From positions 1 through 64,000 of the forward strand of contig NZ_JABBJF010000001.1 of the NCBI RefSeq assembly GCF_014218705.1: a stretch of DNA of 64,000 nucleotides, read 5' to 3'. Below, piece after piece: positions 36,659 through 48,230 of the stretch; position 1 is the first letter of the stretch; the number at the start of each line of letters is the position of its first letter. The notes under the pieces are model-generated. The model worked only from the letters and a program-made list of their open reading frames with translations. It ran no database searches and was not told where the DNA came from. The position numbers and the translations under genes were made by a program. The stretch comes from Kluyvera sichuanensis (GTDB lineage Bacteria; Pseudomonadota; Gammaproteobacteria; Enterobacterales; Enterobacteriaceae).

Positions 36659-37300
36659 TCAGCCCTGAATTTCCAGCCAGTCATCCAGCGTATACAGCGT
36701 TGCTCCCTCGACCGCCATTTCCATAAACGCATTGGCGCTGTCCTGCGGCTGAATATTGACGCCGCGGCAGCCGTCGGTGATAACGTTGACCGTATAGCCA
36801 AGCTGTAATGCATCCAGTACGGTGAACTTCACGCAGTAATCGGTTGCCAGCCCCAACACCACAAGCTCGTCGATACCGCGCTCACGCAGCCATGCGTCGA
36901 GACCGGTTTTCTGGCGATGGCCGTTGTCGAAAAAGGCGCTGTAGCTGTCGATATTGACGCTTTCACCTTTGTGGAACACGGCATCGATCTCCTGAGCCGT
37001 CAACAGCGGATGCAGCGCCGCGCCGTCGCTGTGCTGCACGCAGTGATCCGGCCAGAAGGTCTGCGGAAGGCCATCGAGCGTGCCCTGGCTGTAGACGGCT
37101 ACCGCGTGCTGGCTGGCAAAGCTGCCGTGGTTGGCGGGGTGCCAGTCCTGGCTTGCGACGACCACATCACCGCGAATCTTCGCGGCGCGGATGAGCAGAT
37201 TTGCCACGTCGACGGTGCTGTCACCGTCGGCGACGGCAAGTGCCCCACCGGCGCAGAAATCATTTTGTAAATCGACCAATAACAGTGCACGTTGTGTCAT
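36659..37300 (-). CDS. pncA: Nicotinamidase PncA
   Basis: 213 residues, cysteine hydrolase. Converts nicotinamide to nicotinate for NAD salvage. Catalytic Asp in LLVDLQNDFCAGG, Lys in VFHKGES and Cys in ATDYCVKFT; metal-binding DWHPANHGSFA. Starts 10 bases after the ansA stop with AAGGAG in between, forming the ansA-pncA operon as in E. coli. Confidence 0.96.
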   Translation of the reverse strand: MTQRALLLVDLQNDFCAGGALAVADGDSTVDVANLLIRAAKIRGDVVVASQDWHPANHGSFASQHAVAVYSQGTLDGLPQTFWPDHCVQHSDGAALHPLLTAQEIDAVFHKGESVNIDSYSAFFDNGHRQKTGLDAWLRERGIDELVVLGLATDYCVKFTVLDALQLGYTVNVITDGCRGVNIQPQDSANAFMEMAVEGATLYTLDDWLEIQG

Positions 37301-37310
37301 CTCGCTCTCC

Positions 37311-38327
37311 TTACTCGTCCGGCGTCAGTTCACCGCGCAGGTTCTGCTGCATGGCGCTGCGGATAGCGTCGGCATCCAGCCCCTGGCTTAACAGATAGTG
37401 CAGTTTGGTCAACGTGGCTTCTACCGTCATGTCAGAGCCGCTAATCACGCCCGCCTGCGCCAGCGCGTTACCGGTGGCGTAGCCGCCCATGTTCACTTTG
37501 CCAGACATGCACTGGGTGAGGTTCACCACTACGATGCCGCGCTTGCTTGCTTCCGCCAGTTCATTGACGAAAACGCCGTTTTGAGGAGCATTGCCCACGC
37601 CGTAAGAGCGCAGAATCAGCGCTTTAACCGGCTGGAGCAGGAAGTTACGCACCATGTCGGCGGAGATGCCGGGATAAATGGTCACCACGCCAATCGGCTG
37701 CGGCGTAATCGGGTGCACAATCAGTTCGCCTTCGCCGTGTGGTGCAGGCGGGGTGCCTAATTTGCGGATATGGATCCCGGCTTCCAGCAGTGGCTGCAGG
37801 TTTGGCGAAGCGAAAGCATCAAAGCCGTCGGCGTGCGCTTTGGTGGTGCGGTTGCCACGATAGAGGCGATTATTGAAGAACAGGGTCACTTCATTAATCG
37901 GGTAGTTCGCGGCGACGTACAGCGAGTTTAGCAGGTTGATCTGCCCATCGGAACGCAGCTCGGCCAGCGGGATCTGTGAACCGGTAACGATAACCGGTTT
38001 ACCGAGATTTTCCAGCATAAACGAGAGCGCCGAGGCGGTGAACGCCATGGTGTCGGTGCCGTGCAGAATCACAAAACCGTCGTACTCGTCGTAGTGCGCT
38101 TTGATGTCGTCGGCGATGTGCTGCCAGTCTTCCGGCGTCATGTCGGAAGAGTCCATCAGCGGGTCGTATTCGTGGATCGTAAAGTCCGGCATTTCGGGGC
38201 GATGGAACTCAGGCATCAGCGCCAGCTGGCGCTGGAGATGACCGGAAACCGGAATGTAGCCGTGGTCAGAGCGCTGCATCCCGATGGTCCCGCCGGTGTA
38301 GGCGACGTAAATAGATTTTTTTTGCAT
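37311..38327 (-). CDS. ansA: Cytoplasmic L-asparaginase I
   Basis: 338 residues, as in E. coli AnsA. Hydrolyses asparagine to aspartate and ammonia. Nucleophilic Thr in AYTGGTIGMQ; second active-site motif VILHGTDTMAFTAS. No signal peptide, so cytoplasmic type I. First gene of ansA-pncA; a terminator separates it from the upstream sppA. Confidence 0.97.
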   Translation of the reverse strand: MQKKSIYVAYTGGTIGMQRSDHGYIPVSGHLQRQLALMPEFHRPEMPDFTIHEYDPLMDSSDMTPEDWQHIADDIKAHYDEYDGFVILHGTDTMAFTASALSFMLENLGKPVIVTGSQIPLAELRSDGQINLLNSLYVAANYPINEVTLFFNNRLYRGNRTTKAHADGFDAFASPNLQPLLEAGIHIRKLGTPPAPHGEGELIVHPITPQPIGVVTIYPGISADMVRNFLLQPVKALILRSYGVGNAPQNGVFVNELAEASKRGIVVVNLTQCMSGKVNMGGYATGNALAQAGVISGSDMTVEATLTKLHYLLSQGLDADAIRSAMQQNLRGELTPDE

Positions 38328-38355
38328 GGGGTCGTCTATTGATTAATCGAAAGAA

Positions 38356-38379
38356 AATCCCCTCCATGTGGAGGGGATT
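38356..38379 (-). terminator. sppA terminator
   Basis: Perfect 10-bp stem AATCCCCTCC / GGAGGGGATT, four-base loop, followed on the minus strand by TTTTCTTT. Confidence 0.85.
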
Positions 38380-38383
38380 GCGA

Positions 38384-40240
38384 TTAGCGAATATTGGCGC
38401 AGGTCAGGCAAAATGCATAGCGATTTTGCGGATCGTTAAACACCGCCAGCTTGTCGCTCTCGGCTTTTACCGTATTGGCGGCCGCCGCCAGCGGGGCAGG
38501 CAGATAGGCCTGCACGGCCTGAGGCAGCGAGGCGCGCACCGAACCGGATACGCTATCCATCACCATATCAAAGAACGTCGGTTCGCTCTGGTAGTAGTCA
38601 ACATGCCAGGATTTCACTTTCGCGAGCTCCGCAGCTTTCGCTACCGCATCGTCGAAATCACCGAGGCTATCAACCAGCCCGTTAGCCTTCGCATCTTCAC
38701 CGGTCCACACGTGGCCCTGTGCAATCTTGTCGATTGCTTCAGGCGTACTCTTACGTGCCTGCGCCACGAGTGTGATAAAGCGCTTGTAGCCGTTTTCGAT
38801 GCTGAGCTGCATCATCTGCTGCACTTCAGGCGGCAGGGCTTTGGTCACCGCCATATCGGCCAGCGGTGAGGTTGCCACGCCATCGGTGTGCACGCCGATG
38901 GAATCCAGCGTGTTTTCAACGGTGTTGATCACCCCGAAGATACCGATAGAGCCGGTCAACGTGCTTGGGCTGGCGACGATGTAATCCGCTGGCGTAGAGA
39001 TCCAGTAGCCACCGGAAGCGGCCATACCGCCCATCGAAACGACTACCGGTTTGCCAGCTGCTTTGGCTGCTGCCAGCTCTTCGCGGATCACCTCAGAGGC
39101 GCTAACGCTGCCGCCAGGGCTGTTCACGCGCAGTACGATGGCTTTCACTTTCGGATCCAGACGCGCATCGCGAATCTGCGACGCGGTGGTGTCGCCGCCG
39201 ACGTTACCCGGGGTTTCTTCACCGTCCATAATGGCGCCGTTTGCGAAGATAACGGCGATGCTTGAGCCGGTATCTGCCGGGGTTTTCACCACGTAGTCAT
39301 ACATGCTGACGGCACGATAGTTGTTATCGGCCTTGCTCCAGCCAAACGCTTTGGTCATCGCTTTTTCGATATCCGCGCTTGAGCCCAGCGCATCAACCAG
39401 CTTGTTGTCGAGTGCGTATTTTGCCGTGTCACCGTCCGCTTTACGCAGCCCGTCGAGTAGCCCCTGCGCGCCTGGGAAGACCTGCTGCGCGGTAATCTGA
39501 CGGTTAGCGGCGATGGTATTCAGGTAGTTCTGCCACAGCTCACCAATCCAGCGGCTGTCCGCTTCGCGCGCGGCAGGGGACATATCGTCACGGATAAACG
39601 GCTCAACGGCGGATTTATAGGTGCCGACGCGGAACACGTGGGTCGAGACCTTCAGCTTATCGAGCAGCGACTTGTAGTACAGGCCGTTGGTGGCGAAACC
39701 GTGCAGGTCAACCACGCCCTGCGGCGACAGCCAGATTTTGTTGGCGAAGCTCGCCAGATAATATTGCCCCTGGCTGTAGCTATCGCCGACGGCGTAAACC
39801 GGTTTGCCGGTGTCGCGGAATTCGCGCAGCGCCTTGCCGATATACTGCATCGACGGCTGATCGCCACCGGCGAAGTTTTTCAGATCCAGCACGATGCCGG
39901 TGATATTGCGGTCGTCTTTCGCCTGGCGAATAGTCTGCACGATATCAAACAGCGAGTTTTCCTGCAGGCGATCGCTGCTGGCGCCGAAAATCTGGCGGCC
40001 AATCACGCTAAGCTTGCTGCTGGCGGAAGGCTTATCCACCACCACGCCGCTGATATCCAGCAGCAGCGCACCGCGGCTACTACGCTCGCTGGTGGTGCTG
40101 CTACTGACCTGCAACCAGATGCCGACGCCAACCAGCACCAGCAGAATAAAGAACAGGTTCAGCACCAGCTCGCGTACGAAGTTGAGCAGCCGCCACGTCC
40201 ATTTAAAGAATCCGGCAATAAAGCGCCATAGGGTTCGCAT
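38384..40240 (-). CDS. sppA: Signal peptide peptidase SppA (protease IV)
   Basis: 618 residues from the ATG giving [17 protein letters not shown], exactly the E. coli length. N-terminal transmembrane anchor (about 25-45), then tandem peptidase S49 domains facing the periplasm. The general-base Lys lies in [11 protein letters not shown] and the nucleophilic Ser in [14 protein letters not shown]. Degrades cleaved signal peptides. Divergent from ydjA. Confidence 0.97.
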   Translation of the reverse strand: MRTLWRFIAGFFKWTWRLLNFVRELVLNLFFILLVLVGVGIWLQVSSSTTSERSSRGALLLDISGVVVDKPSASSKLSVIGRQIFGASSDRLQENSLFDIVQTIRQAKDDRNITGIVLDLKNFAGGDQPSMQYIGKALREFRDTGKPVYAVGDSYSQGQYYLASFANKIWLSPQGVVDLHGFATNGLYYKSLLDKLKVSTHVFRVGTYKSAVEPFIRDDMSPAAREADSRWIGELWQNYLNTIAANRQITAQQVFPGAQGLLDGLRKADGDTAKYALDNKLVDALGSSADIEKAMTKAFGWSKADNNYRAVSMYDYVVKTPADTGSSIAVIFANGAIMDGEETPGNVGGDTTASQIRDARLDPKVKAIVLRVNSPGGSVSASEVIREELAAAKAAGKPVVVSMGGMAASGGYWISTPADYIVASPSTLTGSIGIFGVINTVENTLDSIGVHTDGVATSPLADMAVTKALPPEVQQMMQLSIENGYKRFITLVAQARKSTPEAIDKIAQGHVWTGEDAKANGLVDSLGDFDDAVAKAAELAKVKSWHVDYYQSEPTFFDMVMDSVSGSVRASLPQAVQAYLPAPLAAAANTVKAESDKLAVFNDPQNRYAFCLTCANIR

Positions 40241-40399
40241 GTATTCTCCCTGCAAGAAATAAAAGGTTTACCGAAACGGCAAAACGTGTGGCTATCCTAA
40301 ATAGACCGCCGCCGCTTGTCAGCAGGAATCGCCTTCGGCGCTGTAACAAAATCCTCGCGCATGTTAATTTTATGAAAAATAACATGAGAGGGTTACTCA

Positions 40400-40951
40400 A
40401 TGGACGCACTTGAACTACTCGTTAATCGCCGCAGCGCTTCCCGTCTGGCAGAGCCCGCACCGGCAGGCGAAGCGCTGGAAAACATCCTCCGCGCCGGGAT
40501 GCGCGCTCCGGATCACGGCACCTTGCAGCCGTGGCAGTTTGTGGTGATTGAAGGCGCAGGCCGTGAGCGTTTCAGCCAGTTGCTGGAGCAGGGCGCGATT
40601 GCTGCGCAAAGCGATGAGAAGGCTATCGAAAAAGCGCGCAATGCGCCGTTCCGCGCGCCGATGATCATCACCGTGATTGCCAAATGCCAGGATCACCCAA
40701 AAGTGCCGAAGTGGGAGCAGGAAATGTCGGCAGGCTGCGCGGTGATGGCGATGCAGATGGCCGCCGTTGCTCAGGGCTTTAACGGCATCTGGCGCAGCGG
40801 TGCGCTGACCGAAAGTCCGGTGGTGCGCGAAGGGCTGCAATGTGGCGAGCAGGATAAAATTGTCGGCTTCCTCTATCTCGGCACGCCGCAGCTCAAAGCG
40901 TCGACGACCATCACCTTCCCGGATACGGCACCGTTCGTCCGTTACCTTTAA
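40400..40951 (+). CDS. ydjA: Nitroreductase family protein YdjA
   Basis: 183 residues, identical in length to E. coli YdjA. FMN-binding nitroreductase fold; [20 protein letters not shown] start and the FMN/NAD(P)H loop ([18 protein letters not shown]) are present. Minimal-size member; physiological substrate unknown. Last core gene before the AT-rich islet. Confidence 0.95.
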   Translation: MDALELLVNRRSASRLAEPAPAGEALENILRAGMRAPDHGTLQPWQFVVIEGAGRERFSQLLEQGAIAAQSDEKAIEKARNAPFRAPMIITVIAKCQDHPKVPKWEQEMSAGCAVMAMQMAAVAQGFNGIWRSGALTESPVVREGLQCGEQDKIVGFLYLGTPQLKASTTITFPDTAPFVRYL

Positions 40952-41130
40952 AAAAACCGTTACGATTGTCTGGAATATAGGCAACTGCCCACGAATTCAG
41001 ACAGTCGTACTTATCACGGCTCTGTTCTGGCGTTAACGGACAACACATTCTGGTCATTAGCTAGTAAGAATACGCTTAAAAATGTGACGTGAGGTTAAAA
41101 AATACACAGATAGATAATCATAAGTGCCAC

Positions 41131-41136
41131 TACACT
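41131..41136 (+). promoter_or_regulatory. Sigma-S-like -10 element for the 77-aa protein gene
   Basis: CTACACTAAAT (hexamer TACACT at 41131) is close to the RpoS -10 consensus and would give a ~95-nt leader before the gene. Confidence 0.35.
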
Positions 41137-41237
41137 AAATCTTGAACGGATAGCGTTTTTAAGAGGGAATAATGCCTCTCGCGCCAAAGGGCTTGGCTTA
41201 ATCTCACGATAAGGCGACAACACTATCGAGGCCAACA

Positions 41238-41471
41238 ATGCCACAAGTCATAATAGAATTATCTGAATATGAAGAGTTAAAAAAACGCAGCAAGGATCTA
41301 CTTGATCAAGTGACTTATCTTGAAAGTAGTCTATCTGCTGCAAGGGGCGAAAAAAAAGAGATAGTGACGATAGAGCGAGTGGTTAATGTTCGTAATAGAA
41401 AAGAAGAATGGGCGATCGTTATTTTAATTTCTATTGTTATTGGAATTGCTATTGGCGTTCAATTTCACTAA
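41238..41471 (+). CDS. Small coiled-coil membrane protein of unknown function (77 aa)
   Basis: 77 residues. A charged, heptad-rich N-terminal part (SEYEELKKRSKDLLDQVTYL and on to ~residue 50) predicts a coiled coil; the C-terminal segment (WAIVILISIVIGIAIGVQF) is one transmembrane helix, so a tail-anchored topology is likely. GAGGCC is a weak ribosome site. Lies in an AT-rich islet absent from E. coli. No family recognised. A bidirectional-type hairpin lies downstream. Confidence 0.65.
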   Translation: MPQVIIELSEYEELKKRSKDLLDQVTYLESSLSAARGEKKEIVTIERVVNVRNRKEEWAIVILISIVIGIAIGVQFH

Positions 41472-41556
41472 CTTCTTGCTTTGTAATAAAATTATTCCAT
41501 CAAGACGTTAAAGGATGTTGTTAATGTTTGACACTATTAAAGCCATTTTTTCTACG

Positions 41557-41583
41557 AACAAGAAGCCTTTAGGGCTTCTTGTT
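41557..41583. terminator. Hairpin between convergent islet genes
   Basis: AACAAGAAGCC / GGCTTCTTGTT, perfect 11-bp stem with a five-base loop, lying between two genes that point toward each other. T-rich on both sides but without a full U-tract. Confidence 0.5.
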
Positions 41584-41673
41584 AATGTCATAAGATAGAC
41601 GTCAGTTTTTATTATTAATTCATATGCTACATGTTCGTAATGAAAAACAGGGTAGTCTAAAAAACTCTGGTTA

Positions 41674-42015
41674 TCATTGTTTATACACTTCACAGTTGCC
41701 ATAAAATAATGAGTGATTTCCATCGCTGGCCTCAAATGTCTTACCATCAAATACGATATTGTCTGCTGGTTGTGCTTGCTTTCCTTGTAATGTTTTAAAC
41801 TCAGTGACATGATAGAGCGTATCACCGGGTTTAGCTTCTTTGGCTTCAAGTGAAATTCCGCCATTTTCAGCAGTAATTACCCCCTCAAAGTTAACAACCA
41901 TCATCCATGCTTTACTATTGGACATACTAGTGCATAAATAGGCTGCTGCGGGCGTGTCAATCGCTTGTGCTAGCGAAGGTACGAATAATGTACTTAACCA
42001 GAACAAATATTTCAT
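41674..42015 (-). CDS. Putative secreted protein, unrecognised (113 aa)
   Basis: 113 residues with a clean signal peptide (MKYLFWLSTLFVPSLAQA). The mature part (about 95 residues) has two Cys (AYLCTS near the start, YGNCEVYKQ at the end) that could pair in the periplasm, and looks beta-rich (FEGVITAENGGISLEA). Its start overlaps the stop of the upstream gene by four bases, so the two are translated together. No family recognised; AT-rich. Confidence 0.7.
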   Translation of the reverse strand: MKYLFWLSTLFVPSLAQAIDTPAAAYLCTSMSNSKAWMMVVNFEGVITAENGGISLEAKEAKPGDTLYHVTEFKTLQGKQAQPADNIVFDGKTFEASDGNHSLFYGNCEVYKQ

Positions 42016-42296
42016 CCTTTATACCCCTTTTTTCGTGCATGTTTCATAAATTCAAATTTATTGTCATTAAATTCTTTTTGAATACAACCATCCATCTCTT
42101 GAGAAATAAATGGTTGAGTGCGAAGTCTAAATTTTTTTGCCTCGATGTTTACACTATCGATTAAAACCTGGTCAGGTTCTTCATCTGGGGTTTCTTTCAT
42201 GGCGTACTTCATAACCTCCAGATAGTAGTACATTCGACAGCGCTTAATGGTTATTTGAAAGATTGCACAAGCATAAATATGCTGCTGGGTTGGCAT
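42012..42296 (-). CDS. Unrecognised cytoplasmic protein, partner of the secreted protein (94 aa)
   Basis: Up to 94 residues. The start is uncertain: the first ATG (42296) lacks a ribosome site, while internal ATGs at 42212 (GGAGG very close) or 42200 are possible and would give 66 or 62 residues (MKETPDEEPDQVLIDS...). The C-terminal part is charged and helical, ending KHARKKGYKG. No signal peptide in the short forms. The four-base overlap with the downstream secreted-protein gene shows an operon. May be a remnant of a longer gene. Confidence 0.5.
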   Translation of the reverse strand: MPTQQHIYACAIFQITIKRCRMYYYLEVMKYAMKETPDEEPDQVLIDSVNIEAKKFRLRTQPFISQEMDGCIQKEFNDNKFEFMKHARKKGYKG

Positions 42297-42827
42297 AATT
42301 CAAAATCATTAATTTATACCAATTAATGGGAGTTCATTAAAACACTGAGGAGAGACAATTTACCTTATCGTTGCAGAGCAATGCAATCATTCATCACACC
42401 AATTGTATTAAACCTTTTTATTAACATGTATGGAATGCAAGTTTTTACTAATAATCAGCGGTGAAAATGAAATTTCGTGTGCGAATAGCGAACTGATTTT
42501 AACTGTTGTTAATGTTTTTTTGGGGTGGTTAATATTGTTTTAACATTGAAGTATTCATTCTGTTTTTTTCGACTTAAAAGGGGATAAGATAATTTATAAA
42601 AGTAATCAACGTGAATCTCTCGAAAATATAGCATTCCACGGTATGTTTCTTAAACACCAATAAAGCCTGACATAGGATTGTGGCCTCCAGCGTTGGTTCT
42701 TTCCTTAATACAGTCGCTCTCCATGTGATAGAATCTCTAACGTTTTAGACATATTAAATTTTGTTTAGTTGGAAAATTCTAATAAAATTAGCATGTTATA
42801 GAATTTCCGAACAATCAGGAGTTGTCC
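42297..42827. other. AT-rich intergenic stretch upstream of selD
   Basis: 531 bases, much richer in AT than the flanks, without a credible gene. Near the right end two similar segments (GATAGAATCTC at ~42728 and TATAGAATTTC at ~42797) contain -10-like TATAGAAT sequences and may form the selD promoter. Confidence 0.5.
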
Positions 42828-43871
42828 ATGAGCGAGCAGGCCATTCGTTTAACGCAGTACAGCCACGGAGCGGGTTGCGGTTGTAAAATTTCACCGAAGG
42901 TGCTGGAGACCATCCTGCACAGCGAGCAGACGAAGTTTATCGACCCGAACCTGCTTGTGGGTAACGAAACTCGCGACGATGCCGCCGTTTACGACCTGGG
43001 TAACGGTACCTCGGTCATCAGCACCACCGATTTCTTTATGCCAATTGTCGACAACCCGTTCGACTTTGGCCGCATTGCGGCGACCAACGCTATCAGCGAT
43101 ATCTTCGCGATGGGCGGTAAGCCGATTATGGCGATTGCCATCCTCGGCTGGCCAATTAACACCCTGGCGCCGGAAATTGCCCGTGAAGTGACCGAAGGCG
43201 GGCGCTTTGCCTGCAAACAGGCCGGTATTGCGCTGGCGGGCGGTCACTCCATCGACGCGCCGGAACCGATTTTCGGCCTGGCGGTCACCGGTATCGTTCC
43301 GACCGAGCGCGTGAAGAAAAACAGTACTGCGCAGGCGGGCTGCAAGCTGTTCCTGACCAAACCGTTGGGGATTGGCGTGTTGACCACCGCCGAGAAAAAA
43401 TCGCTGCTGAAGCCAGAGCACCAGGGGCTGGCGACGGAAGTGATGTGCCAGATGAACCTGGTGGGCTCGGCGTTTGCCAATATCGAAGGCGTTAAAGCGA
43501 TGACCGATGTGACCGGTTTTGGTCTGCTCGGCCACCTGAGCGAAATGTGCCAGGGCGCAGGCGTCCAGGCACAGATTGACTTCGACGCGGTGCCGAAACT
43601 GCCGGGCGTAGCCGAATATATTGAGCTTGGCGCCGTGCCGGGCGGGACCGAACGTAACTTTGCCAGCTATGGTCACCTGATGGGCTCCATGACCGCCTCA
43701 CAACGTGCGCTGCTCTGCGACCCGCAAACCTCCGGCGGCCTGCTGCTGGCGGTCACGCCGGACGCCGAAGAAGCGGTGCATGCGGCGGCTGCGGAATTTG
43801 GTATCAACCTGACCGCCATCGGCGAACTGGTGACCGCGCGCGGTGGCCGTCCGATGATCGAGCTGCGCTGA
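42828..43871 (+). CDS. selD: Selenophosphate synthetase SelD
   Basis: 347 residues from ATG 42828 (AGGAG 7 bases upstream), the E. coli length. Makes selenophosphate from selenide and ATP for selenocysteine and selenouridine synthesis. Active-site Cys17 and Lys20 lie in [11 protein letters not shown]; Asp-rich nucleotide site [10 protein letters not shown]. topB follows four bases after the stop. The enzyme means the cell can make selenoproteins. Confidence 0.97.
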   Translation: MSEQAIRLTQYSHGAGCGCKISPKVLETILHSEQTKFIDPNLLVGNETRDDAAVYDLGNGTSVISTTDFFMPIVDNPFDFGRIAATNAISDIFAMGGKPIMAIAILGWPINTLAPEIAREVTEGGRFACKQAGIALAGGHSIDAPEPIFGLAVTGIVPTERVKKNSTAQAGCKLFLTKPLGIGVLTTAEKKSLLKPEHQGLATEVMCQMNLVGSAFANIEGVKAMTDVTGFGLLGHLSEMCQGAGVQAQIDFDAVPKLPGVAEYIELGAVPGGTERNFASYGHLMGSMTASQRALLCDPQTSGGLLLAVTPDAEEAVHAAAAEFGINLTAIGELVTARGGRPMIELR

Positions 43872-43875
43872 ACCG

Positions 43876-45813
43876 ATGCGGTTGTTCATAGCGGAAAAAC
43901 CGAGCCTGGCTCGCGCCATTGCTGACGTGCTGCCGAAGCCCCATCGTAAGGGCGACGGCTTTATCGAATGCGGCAACGGTCAGGTCGTGACCTGGTGTAT
44001 TGGCCACCTTCTGGAGCAGGCGCAGCCTGATGTCTATGACAGCCGCTATGCGCGCTGGAATCTGCAGGACCTGCCGATTGTGCCGGAAAAGTGGCAGCTA
44101 CAGCCCCGGCCATCGGTCACCAAACAGCTCAACGTCATTAAGCGCTTTCTGCATGAAGCCAGTGAAGTCATCCACGCGGGTGACCCCGATAGAGAGGGGC
44201 AACTGCTGGTGGATGAAGTGCTGGACTACTTGCAGCTGTCGGCGGAAAAACGTCATCAGGTGCAGCGCTGTCTAATCAACGACCTGAACCCACAGGCGGT
44301 GGAACGGGCGATTTCCCGCCTGCGCGCCAATAGCGAGTTTATCCCGCTGTGCGTGTCGGCGCTGGCCCGCGCCCGTGCCGACTGGTTGTACGGTATCAAT
44401 ATGACTCGCGCCTATACCATTCTTGGGCGTAATGCGGGCTATCAGGGCGTACTCTCGGTTGGGCGTGTGCAGACCCCGGTGCTGGGGCTGGTGGTGCGCC
44501 GCGATGAAGAGATCGAACATTTCGTGTCGAAGGATTTCTTCGAAGTGAAAGCGCACATCGTCACACCAAAAGACGAACGCTTTACCGCCACCTGGCAGCC
44601 GAGCGAAGCCTGCGAGCCGCATCAGGATGAAGAAGGGCGTTTGCTGAACCGCGCGCTGGCCGAGCACGTGGTGAAGCGTATAGGTGGGCAGCCCGCGCTG
44701 GTTACCGCCTACAACGATAAGCGTGACTCCGAACCCGCGCCGCTACCGTTTTCGCTATCGGCCTTGCAGATTGAAGCGGCCAAACGCTTTGGCCTCAGCG
44801 CACAGAACGTGCTGGATATCTGTCAGAAGCTGTACGAAACCCATAAACTCATCACCTATCCGCGTTCCGATAGCCGCTATCTGCCGGAAGAACATTTCGC
44901 CGGTCGACATGCGGTGATCAACGCTATCGGCGTACACGCCCCAGATTTGCTGCCGCAGCCGGTGGTGAACACCGATACCCGCAACCGCTGCTGGGACGAT
45001 AAAAAGGTCGACGCTCACCACGCCATTATTCCTACGGCGCGGGCCAGCAAGGTTAATCTCACCGACAACGAAGCGAAGGTTTATAACCTCGTCGCACGTC
45101 AGTATCTGATGCAGTTCTGTCCGGATGCGGTGTATCGCAAGTGTCAGATCGATCTCGATATTGCCAACGGTAAGTTTGTGGCGAAGGCGCGTTTCCTGGC
45201 GGAAGCCGGCTGGCGCACGCTGCTGGGGGCGAAAGAGCGCGACGAAGAGAACGACGGTACACCGCTGCCGGTGGTGGCGAAAGCGGATGAACTGCTGTGT
45301 GAAAACGGCGAAGTGGTAGAGCGACAGACGCAGCCGCCGCGCCATTTCACCGACGCCACGCTGTTGTCGGCAATGACCGGGATTGCCCGTTTTGTGCAGG
45401 ATAAAGATCTGAAGAAGATCCTGCGCGCCACCGACGGATTAGGTACCGAAGCGACGCGTGCCGGGATTATCGAACTTCTGTTTAAGCGCGGTTTTCTGAC
45501 CAAGAAAGGGCGCTATATACACTCGACCGATGCGGGAAAAGCGCTGTTCCATTCGCTGCCGGAGATGGCTACACGTCCGGATATGACGGCGCACTGGGAG
45601 TCCACGTTGACGCAAATCAGCGAAAAGCAGTGCCGCTATCAGGACTTTATGCAGCCGCTGGTGGGCACGTTGTTCCAGCTTATCGAGCAGGCGCGCAGTA
45701 CGCCGGTGAGACAGTTCCGTGGATTAGCAGCGCCGAGCGGTGCGAAGAAATCGTTCAGTAAAGGCAAAGGGAAGAGTAAGAAACCGACGGCAAGCCCGGA
45801 ACAAGACGCATAA
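43876..45813 (+). CDS. topB: DNA topoisomerase III
   Basis: 645 residues (E. coli 653). Type IA topoisomerase: N-terminal Toprim domain ([20 protein letters not shown]), active-site Tyr in [12 protein letters not shown]. Decatenates DNA. The C-terminal tail is basic ([12 protein letters not shown]). Starts 4 bases after selD, so it is likely translated from the same message; its own ribosome site is weak. Confidence 0.96.
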   Translation: MRLFIAEKPSLARAIADVLPKPHRKGDGFIECGNGQVVTWCIGHLLEQAQPDVYDSRYARWNLQDLPIVPEKWQLQPRPSVTKQLNVIKRFLHEASEVIHAGDPDREGQLLVDEVLDYLQLSAEKRHQVQRCLINDLNPQAVERAISRLRANSEFIPLCVSALARARADWLYGINMTRAYTILGRNAGYQGVLSVGRVQTPVLGLVVRRDEEIEHFVSKDFFEVKAHIVTPKDERFTATWQPSEACEPHQDEEGRLLNRALAEHVVKRIGGQPALVTAYNDKRDSEPAPLPFSLSALQIEAAKRFGLSAQNVLDICQKLYETHKLITYPRSDSRYLPEEHFAGRHAVINAIGVHAPDLLPQPVVNTDTRNRCWDDKKVDAHHAIIPTARASKVNLTDNEAKVYNLVARQYLMQFCPDAVYRKCQIDLDIANGKFVAKARFLAEAGWRTLLGAKERDEENDGTPLPVVAKADELLCENGEVVERQTQPPRHFTDATLLSAMTGIARFVQDKDLKKILRATDGLGTEATRAGIIELLFKRGFLTKKGRYIHSTDAGKALFHSLPEMATRPDMTAHWESTLTQISEKQCRYQDFMQPLVGTLFQLIEQARSTPVRQFRGLAAPSGAKKSFSKGKGKSKKPTASPEQDA

Positions 45814-45849
45814 TCGCCCCGACTGCCTGATGATGTTTTCTGGAGAAAT

Positions 45850-45919
45850 GTAGCCCGGCCGAGCGAAGCAACGCCGGGGAAAACCCGGAGTTGGCGCTAA
45901 AGCGCTGCGTCCGGGCTAC
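45850..45919. repeat. REP-like palindromic pair
   Basis: GTAGCCCGGCCGAGCGAAGC ... GTCCGGGCTAC, the same family as at 11045 and 34276. Located between the ends of convergent topB and gdhA. Confidence 0.85.
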
Positions 45920-45927
45920 CGACAAGA

Positions 45928-47286
<1,359 letters not shown>

Positions 47287-47506
47287 TTATGATTGTAGAT
47301 GTATGTAGTTGTTATGGTTGTGTTTAATAAAGTGTCGTTTTTCGACTATATCATTACCCGGCTAACGTATGACAAGTAAATTCCAGGACCAAAATAAAAT
47401 TAATACTCGGGAGGGGGTCATAACTAAAAACGATGATGTAAAAAACTTAAGCTCGCCCTGAATTTGGTCGATAGTATTAAGAGAAGATTTTTCAGGAGAT
47501 TAAGGG

Positions 47507-47776
47507 ATGAAAACGTTCTGGATAGCGGGCGCTCTGGCGCTGTTTTGTCATGCGGCGCAGGCGCGGCCGCAGCTTGAGGTGAATGTCCCGCCAGAGGTGT
47601 TCAGCAACAGCAACACCACCCAGCGGGCGCAGCCGTGCACCCAGTGCTGTATTTATGAGAACCAGAACTACTCGGAAGGGGCGGTGATTAAGGCTGAGGG
47701 CGTGCTGTTACAGTGTCAGCGCGATGAGCGAACCATCAGCACGAATCCGCTGGTCTGGCGTCGGGTAAAGCCATAA
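47507..47776 (+). CDS. ynjH: DUF1496 protein YnjH
   Basis: 89 residues (E. coli YnjH 90). Signal peptide MKTFWIAGALALFCHAAQA, then a small mature domain with a CTQCCIYENQNYSEGAVI core typical of DUF1496. Periplasmic, function unknown. AGGAG upstream. The 3' end overlaps nudG by 41 bases on the other strand. Confidence 0.92.
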   Translation: MKTFWIAGALALFCHAAQARPQLEVNVPPEVFSNSNTTQRAQPCTQCCIYENQNYSEGAVIKAEGVLLQCQRDERTISTNPLVWRRVKP

Positions 47777-48152
47777 ACGCCTCAAGCAGCGGCACATCGG
47801 CGGGGGCCAGCGCATAGCTAAAGGCCTCTTCTGGCGTGCACCACACAAGCGCACTGTGTTCGCGGGCGATGATTTCACCGTCAAAATGGGGCACGTGCCA
47901 GGCGTGAAGATGAATGATTCTCCCGGAGACTTCACGCTGGTGGCTGGCAACGTAACGGCCAGGCCAGGCGCGGATCGCCAGCTCTTCCTGTAGTTCGCGC
48001 ACCAGCGCTTCCGGCTGGCTTTCGCCGGCCTCAACTTTTCCCCCCGCGAACTCCCAAAGCCCGGCCTGATCGGCATGTGGAGGGCGCTGGGCCAGCAAAA
48101 TTTTGCCGTTTTGTTCGATAATGGCGGCAACAACATCAATGGTTTTCAGCAT
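47736..48152 (-). CDS. nudG: CTP/5-hydroxy-CTP pyrophosphohydrolase NudG
   Basis: 138 residues from ATG 48152 (a TTG three codons earlier also fits). Nudix box complete: GGKVEAGESQPEALVREL followed by QEELAI, agreeing with GX5EX7REUXEEXGU except Ala for the late Gly. In E. coli it hydrolyses modified pyrimidine nucleotides such as 5-hydroxy-CTP. Cytoplasmic. Overlaps ynjH by 41 bases tail-to-tail. Confidence 0.93.
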   Translation of the reverse strand: MLKTIDVVAAIIEQNGKILLAQRPPHADQAGLWEFAGGKVEAGESQPEALVRELQEELAIRAWPGRYVASHQREVSGRIIHLHAWHVPHFDGEIIAREHSALVWCTPEEAFSYALAPADVPLLEAFMALPDARPADSC

Positions 48153-48230
48153 AGCGGTCAAAGACTTGATAAAAGGAATGCCATATTATCGCTGCTTTGT
48201 TGTTAGCTAAAGCCTTGCAGGAGTCTCCGG

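Noticed and set aside
41508..41864. 118-codon minus-strand frame near the islet
   Set aside because: Overlaps the signal-peptide protein gene in another frame, lacks a ribosome site and crosses the perfect hairpin at 41557.
42822..42827. TTG start for selD two codons upstream
   Set aside because: The AGGAG site and the E. coli SelD N-terminus support ATG 42828.
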